The notes beneath the pieces were generated by a model, which saw nothing but the letters and a program-made list of their open reading frames with translations, was not told the origin of the DNA and made no database searches. Source: Macrobrachium rosenbergii (lineage: Eukaryota > Arthropoda > Malacostraca > Decapoda > Palaemonidae). Taken from it: 64,000 bases of DNA. The DNA lies in NCBI RefSeq assembly GCF_040412425.1, contig NC_089763.1:53122587-53186586 (forward strand). The letters are read 5' to 3'. A program made the position numbers and the translations under genes. Of this stretch, positions 51,573-64,000 are shown in pieces; the first letter of the stretch is position 1, and the number at the start of each line of letters is the position of its first letter.

Positions 51573-51826
51573 TCCTTCGTCTGTCCCATCCATATCAGAC
51601 GTTATAAATGGTTAGAGTCTTGGACGTGATCTTAATTTTGTGTCTATAATAATATCATTATTGTCTCATACGTCGATGTACAGTATATTGAGAAGTCTCG
51701 TATGCATACGCCTCTAGGCCTATGTTTCAGATTGGCTTCCTGGCGGTATGTATTGGTTTTCTGGAGCCCCTAACCCCTAACACCGATACCAAATCCAACA
51801 TTACCCCTACCCCCGCCCCATTGCTT

Positions 51827-51881
<55 letters not shown>

Positions 51882-52358
51882 ATTACAAGTAGTTTCAGTC
51901 GTCCGATACCTACAGATGCTTGAATTTATTTTATCTTTCCGAATTATCCCTTTCCCTTCGTTTATCAGAATTCCCTTCGTCCTTTTCTTTCTTGATTCAT
52001 CTCTGCTCTCTCTCTCTCTCTCTCTTTATTGGTTTGAAACAAGAAAAGTAAAGAACAAAGATTAACAGACACCGGGTATCACCCCAGGGGCTGACCGGGA
52101 GGGCGGGAAACGGTTAACAGAGATCGCATATTTTCAACGCTGTCTAAGGTTCTGACGTTCACCTGAAAGCTTTTTCTATTATCATAAGGTTCCATTGATC
52201 CAGAGACTGTGTAGCTTTGAAATAGATTTATTCATTACATATCAAAAACGCAAAAAAACATGGACTCGTCAAGAGGTTGCTGTGACTGAGTACGGCGCTC
52301 TCGACCTTATGGCCTTCGAGAATACAGGCGGAATTCCCTTTTCGGTGTTCAGAGAGGA

Positions 52359-52424
<66 letters not shown>

Positions 52425-52497
52425 AACTCCTAGCCCCGCCCGTGCGTTATCGCTTCTCTTGAAACAAAGTATTAAGACGTCAACTACTCTCTTTTCA
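51223..52497. other. No gene recognised; three dinucleotide tracts
   Basis: (CT)n lies at 51523-51568, (GA)n at 51831-51878 and (CT)n at 52362-52417. Between them I see unique-looking sequence without a recognised exon. Confidence 0.6.
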
Positions 52498-53830
52498 GTT
52501 TTCTGTAAAGGAAAACTATTATGGTGCCGGCTTTGTCTGTCCTTATGCACTTTTTCTGTCCTCACTTTTTCTGTCCGCACTGTTTTTCTGTCTGTCCTCA
52601 CTTTTTCTGTCCTCACTTTTTTTTCTGTCCGCTCTTTTTCTGTCCATCAGTTTCTTTTTTTCTGTCTGCACTGTTTTCTGTCCACACTTTTTTCTGCACT
52701 TTTTTTCCATTTTTTTTTTCTGTCCGCACTTTTCTCTGTCCGCACTTTTTTTTTTCTGTCTGTCACTTTTTCTGTCCACACTTTTTTCTGTCCGCACTTT
52801 TTCTCTGTCCCACATTTTGTCTGCACTTTTTGTCTTGTCACTTTTTTGCTGTCATACTTTTTTCCGTTCGCACTTTTTGTCCACATTTTTTTCTGTCACA
52901 CACTTTTTGTCCACAATTTTTTTCCACACTTTTTCTGTCTGCACTTTTTCTGTCTGCACTTTTTTGTTTTTTGACTGTCCATACACTTTTTCTGTCTACA
53001 CTTTTTCTGTCCGCATTTTTCTGTCTGCACTTTTTCTGTCAGCACTTTTTTTGTGTTCCACTTTTTCTGTCCGCACTTTTTCTGTCCACACTTTTTTTCT
53101 GTCTGCACTTTTTCTGTCTGCACTTTTTCTGTTTTTGCACACTTTTCTGTCTGCACTTTTTTGTTTGCACATTTTCTGTCTGCACTTTTTTCTGTCCATT
53201 TGAAAATCTGTCTGCACTTTTTGTCCACACTTTTTTCTGTCTGCACTTTTCTGTCCACTTTTTTTTTTTCTGTCCACACTTTTCTGTCTGCACTTTTCTG
53301 TCCATACCTTTCTGTCCACACTTTTTGTCTGTCAGCACTTTTTTTGTCAGCACTTTTTCTGTCTACACTTTTTCTGTCCACACTTTTTTCTGACTTTTCT
53401 GTCCACACTTTTCTGTCCACACTTTTTCTGTCCACACTTTTCTGACTGCAATTTTCTGTCCACACTATTTCTGTCACACTTTTTCTGTCCACACTTTTTC
53501 CTGTCTGCACTTTTTGTCCACACTTTTTGTCTGTCTGCGCACTTTTCTGTCTGCACTTTTTCTGTCCATACTTTTTCTGTCTGAGACCTGTCTGGACTTT
53601 TCTGTCCACACTTTTTTCTGTCTGCACTTTTCCTGTCTGCACTTTTTCTGTCTGCACTTTTTCTGTCCACACTTTTTTCTGTTTGCACTTTTTTGTTTGC
53701 ACTTTTTCTGTCCGGACTTTTTCTGTCCACACTTACTACTGAGGAGGCTAGAGGGCTGCAAACTGGTATGTTGATCATCCACCCTCCAGTCACTAAACAT
53801 ACCAAATTACAGCCCCCCCGCCTCGTGGGA
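52498..53830 (+). mobile_element. Minisatellite-bearing repeat element, copy B
   Basis: It starts at GTTTTCTGTAAAGGAAAAC, like copies A and C, and contains a greatly expanded array of the same 15-16-bp unit (about 52545-53730). The conserved hairpin follows (53735-53824). The tail present in A and C is missing after 53830, so the copy is truncated. Lys/Asp-rich frames on the minus strand and Phe/Cys-rich frames on the plus strand are translations of the array. Confidence 0.8.
52545..53730 (+). repeat. 15-16-bp minisatellite, expanded (CTGTCYGCACTTTTT)
   Basis: Several dozen imperfect units, about 1.2 kb. The unit is the same as at 8145-8548, with CTGTCCACAC and CTGTCTGCAC variants interleaved. 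Confidence 0.95.
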
Positions 53831-55096
53831 GGAACTTCACGGGAAAAATTTGGGTCTGAAAATTCACTGACCGAACATCTATTACTCTCCTCGCAGTTAG
53901 TTCAGCTGACGCTCTTTCTACCTTACCAACTTTTTTCTTTTTGTTTTTTACTGTTCATGAACGCCTCGTATAAGTTCAATAATTTCAAGAACTATGTGAA
54001 AGTGTCTGCCTTGTTCACTGGAAGCGAATCATTCATTTTTATGCATTCTTCAGAGCTGAAATGGTAATATATGAATGGTTATGTATTTACCTTTAAAGCG
54101 ACTGGCCCTCATGAAATCGCTGAATACGATGCTCTGAGAATTTGGAATTATTATTATTCACGTTTCCATTCAATATTTTACCTCATTTCAGCAGCATTCC
54201 GATGAAGGCCTGGGAGGAGATTGGTAACAGGCGTTCCTGAAAATTCAGTCTCTGGAGTGAGTGAGCTTCGCATGGAATCTGGAAGCCCCTGTCTGTGCAA
54301 TCTTGGAAACAGAAAAGTCTTCCTTATGGCCATTGTGTGAAAGGATGCACAACCTCTCTCTGTCTTGATTCAAGCATAAAGCATCAATTGGCATTTTGAT
54401 TTTATTACCGTGGCTGCTGGGGAGGCTGTGATGCATACAAATCATTTGAAATCTGTTGACTGAACTTTGCGAATGTTTGAATTTCATACATTTCTTTTCA
54501 ATATGATTTTTGTCTAAAATGTCCTTCTATTCATCAAGAATAGAGAAGCCTTTCGCTTATTCCTGTTTGCCTAAAAATCAAATCAGGTACAACACTTTCG
54601 TGCGGAACTGAGGTTCAGGTTCTATCATACAATGATATTGACCTACATATTAACTTCTCCGACCTCTGCAATATTAATCCAACGTCAAGTTACAGTGGAA
54701 ATTTGGGCTGGCATTTGGCTGTATATCTTACATCGTAAGGATCTTCTCCTGTGCATAAAGAAATACTAGAATCAAAGGGTTAAAGGTCACCAGAGAGTTT
54801 CAGAAGCAGCAAGGGACAGACCATTGCACCTGTGGACAACGTCGTAGAGCAGTGGGTTCCAAATTGTGCCGTGTGACTGATTGAGGGTGCTGCAATATTT
54901 GGGGAAAATTCAACGACTACTTCGGTATCCATACGCTCGTCACTTCACCACACATTATTGCACATAAATCTGATTTGCTTTGGCTGTGGCTGAGAGAAGC
55001 AGCTGCCTCTACGAAGAATCTCGATTGGATTTCAATAGCTTTGGACTTGGCTGAGGAGGTTAGTTAACGATATTTCACGGCTAATGAACGTGGCGA

Positions 55097-55097
<1 letters not shown>
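53831..55097. other. No gene recognised
   Basis: Unique-looking AT-rich DNA with short frames only. I see no RNA gene or dispersed repeat. Confidence 0.5.
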
Positions 55098-55165
<68 letters not shown>

Positions 55166-55290
55166 TAAACCCTTCTTTACATGGAAGAAGCCCACCACAG
55201 GGGCCATTGGATTGAAATTCAGGGTTCCAAAGGAGTGTGGCGTTCATTTAAAAGAAGTACCAGAAAGCAATGGGAAACGTGGAAAGAAGA
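55098..55290 (+). repeat. (ATT)n plus R2, copy 2
   Basis: (ATT)n at 55098-55165 leads into AAACCCTTCTTTACATGGAA, GGGGCCATTGGATTGAAATT and GTGGCGTTCATTTAAAAGAA. This is the same layout as R2 at 45394. The copy continues past the point where the 45394 copy diverges. Confidence 0.78.
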
Positions 55291-58232
<2,942 letters not shown>

Positions 58233-58628
58233 GTTTTCTGTAAAAGAAAGCCATTACAGAGATGAATATCTGTCCTTCCGTCCGCACTTTTCCTGTCCGC
58301 CCTCAGATCTTAAAAACTACTGCTGAGGAGGCTAGAGGGCTGCAAATTGGCATGTTCATCATCCACCCTCCAATCATCAAACTTAACAAATTGCAGCCCC
58401 TCTAGCCTCCTCTGTATTTTTTATTCTATTTAAGGTTAAGGTTAGTCATGGATCGTGCGTCTGGCAGCGCTTTCCGGAGGCGTCGCCGAAGCACTTTCAC
58501 TTGACTTCATCTGGGGAGCAACTGAGCTCTGCCAGGTCGTAGCTGAGTGTTTCATATAGCATTATACGCTGTACAGAAAACTCGATTGCGCTGAAGAAAC
58601 TTCGGAGCATTTTTTACTTGTTTATATC
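58233..58628 (+). mobile_element. Minisatellite-bearing repeat element, copy C (unexpanded)
   Basis: It begins GTTTTCTGTAAAAGAAAGCC, has only about two copies of the CTGTCCGCACTTTT-type word (58270-58302) and then the conserved hairpin (58315-58410). The tail includes GGATCGTGCGTCTGGC and GCTGTACAGAAAACTCG. It ends with a small hairpin GCGCTGAAG-AAA-CTTCGGAGC followed by ATTTTTT. This copy shows what the element looks like before array expansion and is the most complete at its right end. Confidence 0.78.
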
Positions 58629-58699
58629 GACATTTTTTCCTCTGACGACTGGACTTCTTGTTCTCTCCTGGACTCTTCTTCTTCAGTGAAGGAGCTCCT

Positions 58700-58764
58700 T
58701 CTTCTTCTTCTTCTTCTTCTTCTTCTTCTTCTTCTTCTTCTTCTTCTTCTTCTTCTTCTTCTTC
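58700..58764. repeat. (TTC)n microsatellite
   Basis: About 64 bp of TTC repeats. Poly-Ser, poly-Leu and poly-Glu frames here are translations of it. Confidence 0.98.
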
Positions 58765-58959
58765 CAGCATACTGCCGATTCCACTACAGGATGCTGGAGT
58801 TGACTCGCTGCGTCTTTTTGTTGGTCTTGGGACGAAATTGCTCTCAACTCAGTGCAATCTTTGTATGGATACTGGCATCACAATGGGTATGGTCATCGAA
58901 ATCGCCCAAGGTTAAAAGTCCCATACCAGTTTTTGTATCAATATTCTAAGAAACAACAA

Positions 58960-60570
58960 GAAAGTCTGCCTACCTTCAGGGAAGCAGCCTCTGAGGAGGA
59001 TCTTCCCCAGTCAAGGGTGCCTTCAAGGGAAGGCATCTTTAGAGCCTTGAGCCCCTCACCTTGTGGTTCAGGCCCTCCTCAGGCCCGATTCCCCAGCCTG
59101 GCAGGAAACCTGCCTAACTCCAGGGAAGCAGCCTCTGAGGAGGATCTTCCCCAGTCAAGGGTGCCTTCAAGGGAAGGCATCCTTAGGGCGCCTTGGGGCC
59201 TCTCACCCTTCGTGGTTCAGGCCCTCCTCAGGACCGTTTCCCAAGCCTGGCAGGAAACCTGCCTACCTCCATGGAAGCAACCTGTGAGGAGGACCTTCCC
59301 CAGTCAATGGTGCCCTCAAGGGTAGGCATCCTTAGGGCGCCTTGGGGCCTCTCACCCTTGTGGTTCAGGCCCTCCTCAAGCCCACTTCCCAAGCCTGGCA
59401 GGAAACCTGCCTACCTCCAGGGAAGCAGCCTGTGAGGAGGATCTTCCCCAGTCAAGGGTGCCTTCAAGGAAGGCATCCTTAGGGCGCCTTGGGGCCCCTC
59501 ACCCTTCGTGGTTCAGGCCCTCCTCAGGACCGCTTCCCAAGCCTGGCAGGAAACCTGCCTACCTCCAGGGAAGCAGCCTGTGAGGAGGACCTTCCCCAGT
59601 CAAGGGTGCCTTTAAGGGTAGGCATCCTTAGGGCGCCTTGGGGCCTCTCACCCCTGTGGTTCAGGCCCTCCTCAGGACAGTTTCCCAAGCCTGGCAGGAA
59701 ACCTGCCTACCTCCAGGGAAGCAACCTGTGAGGAGGACCTTCCCAGTCAATGGTGCCTTCAAGGGTAGGCATCCTTAGGGCGCCTTGGGGCCTCTCACCC
59801 TTGTGGTTCAGGCCCTCCTCAAGCCCACTTCCCCAGCCTGGCAGGAAACCTGCCTACCTCCAGGGAAGCAGCCTCTGAGGAGGATCTTCCCCAGTCAAGG
59901 GTGCCTTCAAGGGAAGGCATCCTTAGGGCGCCTTGGGGCCCCTCACCCTTCGTGGTTCAGGCCCTCCTCAGGACCGCTTCCCAAGCCTGGCAGGAAACCT
60001 GCCTACCTCCAGGGAAGCAGCCTGTGAGGAGGACCTTCCCCAGTCAACGGTGCCTTCAAGGGTAGGCATCCTTAGGGCGCCTTGGGGCCTCTCACCCCTG
60101 TGGTTCAGGCCCTCCTCAAGCCCACTTCCCAAGCCTGGCAGGAAACCTGCCTACCTCCAGGGAAGCAGCCTCTGAGGAGGATCTTCCTCAGTCAAGGGTG
60201 CCTTCAAGGGAAGGCATCCTTAGGGCATCTTGGGACCCCTCACCCTTCGTGGTTCAGGCTCTCCTCAGGCCCACTTCCCAAGCCTGGCAGGAAACCTGCC
60301 TGCCTCCAGGGAAGCAGCCTCTGAGGAGGATCTTCCCCAGCCAAGGGTGCCTCCAAGGGAAGGCATCCTTAGGGCGCCTTGGGGCCCCTCACTCTCCATG
60401 GTTCAGGCCCTCCTCAGGCCCGCTTCCCCAGCCTGGCAGGAAACCTGCCTACCTCCAGGGAAGCGGCCTCTGAGGAGGATCTTCCCCAGTCAAGGGTGCC
60501 TTCAAGGGAAGGCATCCTTAGGGCGCCTTGGGGCCCCTCACCCATATGGTTCAGGCTCTCCTTAACCCTG
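58960..60570 (-). repeat. ~148-bp tandem array (right, more homogeneous)
   Basis: Nearly eleven units run in reverse orientation to the left array. Corresponding points are 148 or 149 bp apart (for example 59785, 59933, 60082, 60230, 60379). The units are much more alike than those of the left array. They differ by few substitutions, such as GAGGATCTTCCCC against GAGGACCTTCCCC, which alternate in a partly regular way. Confidence 0.94.
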
Positions 60571-61066
60571 GTTTTTGAATATGACATCAAATCTCCGAAG
60601 GCTTCAGGGCAACTCGAAGGATTTCGGAGCTTGCTTCTGCAGACTCTGAAGTTGGAGTTCCACTGATCTATAGTTATAGCTATAGCTCTTCTTCCAGGAG
60701 CTGGGGACCGAAGGATTCCGAATCATTTTCAGGCGTCCCGAGGAAGCCATCCCTTGAGGATACCATTGCCAGCTGAAGGACGTCCTGAGAGCCTGTTTCC
60801 CTGGAGGGAGGTAGGCTTCCTGCCAGGCTGGGGAAGCGAGCCTGAGGAGGGACTGAACCACAAGGCTGAGAATCCACAAGGTGCCCTAAGGATACCTTTC
60901 TTTGAAGGCACCCTTGACTGGGGAAGGTCCTCCTCAGAGGCTGCGGGCGTCTCTCCCGCTCCTCCAGGAACTGAAGACGGATGGATTCCAAGACTGCGAA
61001 AAGTTCTCTGGAGTCCTATGAGATTTCACACCGATCTGTTGATCCAAATGGTAATTCTGGCCATTC

Positions 61067-61070
<4 letters not shown>

Positions 61071-61152
<82 letters not shown>
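61071..61152. repeat. (CT)n microsatellite
   Basis: About 82 bp of perfect CT. The equivalent place in the left arm (46085-46106) has only a short GA run, so the tract expanded or shrank after the duplication. Confidence 0.98.
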
Positions 61153-61155
<3 letters not shown>

Positions 61156-61823
61156 CTTTCTTCTCGTGAAAGTTCTTGAAAGTCTCTATTCCAGGGTCAT
61201 CCTCTTCTCTTGATTCCTTTCCGTGCTTATCTCAAAGTGCAGAACTTAGTTCCAAATGTGATAGAATTGAAAATATTCCCGCTTTATAAATCGCCTAAGG
61301 CTGGAACTTCGACTCCTTACTGCTCCTCCACGATGTAGTCTATGTTTTTTTGAGCATAAAATTGTTCGCTGAATCCATCTGTAAACTCTTCGCCTTGTTT
61401 TTAATCAGATTTTGTTTCCGGAGACTGAAATTTACATTTTTCTGAGCCATAGCAGCGTTGAGCGCATGCACAAATGATTTCTCTCTCTCGTCCTTCCAGG
61501 AGCTGGAAGATTTTGGAAACTTTGGAAACTTTTAGATCATTCCAGCATCAAATATAATAAAATTTTCATTCATTGTAGAAAGAAACCACAACAGCAGTTT
61601 TAATGACATTTTCCTAAATCATTATTGCCCCAGGTTGAATATATTTAAAAAACAAAGCACATTATTGCTGTATACTAAAAGAGGAAGGAATAATTGTAAG
61701 ATATCGATAAATATGTAATATTACTTCTTTCAAATCAACACCTTAATATTCTTTGGAAGCTTCAATTTCAAGTCAACGGCCCCTGTGGGTTTGCTCCGTA
61801 TGAATAGGGTTCTTCTTCTTCTT

Positions 61824-61827
<4 letters not shown>

Positions 61828-61872
<45 letters not shown>
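61828..61872. repeat. (AAT)n microsatellite
   Basis: About 45 bp of AAT beside the R2 copy, in the orientation expected for the inverted arm. Confidence 0.97.
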
Positions 61873-61876
<4 letters not shown>

Positions 61877-61946
61877 TATTACTTCTTTCAAATGAAAAGG
61901 AGACAGGAGAAAGTTGTACAAAACAGTTTCTTGCACACTGCATGCA

Positions 61947-62086
<140 letters not shown>

Positions 62087-62113
62087 TCATACAGTATATA
62101 CATGCATGCAGTG

Positions 62114-63607
<1,494 letters not shown>

Positions 63608-63676
63608 TATTATATACATACATGTATGTAGTGTGCAAGAAACTGTTTTGTACAACTTTCTCCTGTCTCCTTTTAA

Positions 63677-64000
<324 letters not shown>

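Larger units (their letters stand above)
58960..61828 (-). repeat. Right arm of the large inverted duplication
   Basis: This is the reverse-orientation partner of 45394-48520. In order it contains the 148-bp array, the junction zone (60570-60960, with GTTATAGCTATAGCTCTTC and one opposite-orientation unit at 60770-60940), a (CT)n tract (61071-61152), the shared flank (61153-61700) and R2 (61720-61828). It is bordered by (AAT)n at 61828-61872, as the left arm is bordered by (ATT)n. The left arm has GA-rich text (46085-46106) where the right has the long (CT)n. Confidence 0.85.

Noticed and set aside
52521..53805. Frames up to 290 codons (Phe/Cys-rich on +, Lys/Asp-rich on -)
   Set aside because: They translate a 15-16-bp minisatellite with variable T-runs. 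Several frames on both strands are open together.
58852..60666. Repeated ~80-codon frames in the right 148-bp array
   Set aside because: Same reason as for the left array. The same peptides appear in staggered frames.

Overview
This window is eukaryotic nuclear DNA with almost no host coding content. It is dominated by long dinucleotide and trinucleotide microsatellites (AT, CT/AG, AAT/ATT, TTC), minisatellites, tRNA-derived SINEs and broken transposons. There are no bacterial-style operons. The SSR density and several repeat families that I recognise from decapod crustaceans suggest a decapod, possibly a penaeid shrimp. That assignment is inference from memory, not a search result. I found no host protein gene, rRNA or functional tRNA that I would defend. 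Most long reading frames are translations of microsatellites.

Region by region. 0-6.2 kb: AT-rich sequence, an inverted repeat, an internally deleted PIF/Harbinger element (transposase start and C-terminus on +, MADF-domain exon on -), a 62-bp-arm inverted-repeat element and a ~140-bp tandem duplication. 7-13.7 kb: a dispersed repeat pair, the first copy (A) of a minisatellite-bearing element, a dispersed repeat (R1) split by a tRNA-derived SINE, and a second SINE. 15.6-17.3 kb: a decayed Tc/mariner-superfamily transposase, then a palindrome mirrored out to its flanking (TG)n and (AT)n tracts. 21.2-23.05 kb: (CT)n, a ~0.8-kb C/T-rich minisatellite and a 35-bp array. 26.3-28.8 kb: an LTR-retroelement remnant on - (gag-like frame, a primer-binding site matching tRNA-Arg(UCG), adjoining LTR). 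29-38.7 kb: a 42-bp minisatellite, AT tracts and SINE fragments. 38.8-44.4 kb: a satellite with ~2.6-kb units built from ~170-bp subunits. 45.4-61.8 kb: a large inverted duplication whose arms each carry a ~148-bp tandem array. Between the arms lie 15-40-bp and TTC-based minisatellites, element copy B, an ATT-linked repeat and element copy C. 61.9-63.7 kb: nested palindromes enclosing a nearly complete Tc1/mariner element with one nonsense codon and one frameshift.

The genes do not form a pathway. The biology visible here is that of mobile and tandem DNA: transposon decay, birth of minisatellites inside transposons, nesting, and large inverted and tandem duplications. The strongest leads are the element family whose three copies carry about two, a few dozen and many dozens of minisatellite units, the inverted 148-bp arrays, the 2.6-kb/170-bp higher-order satellite, and the mariner element nested in palindromes.
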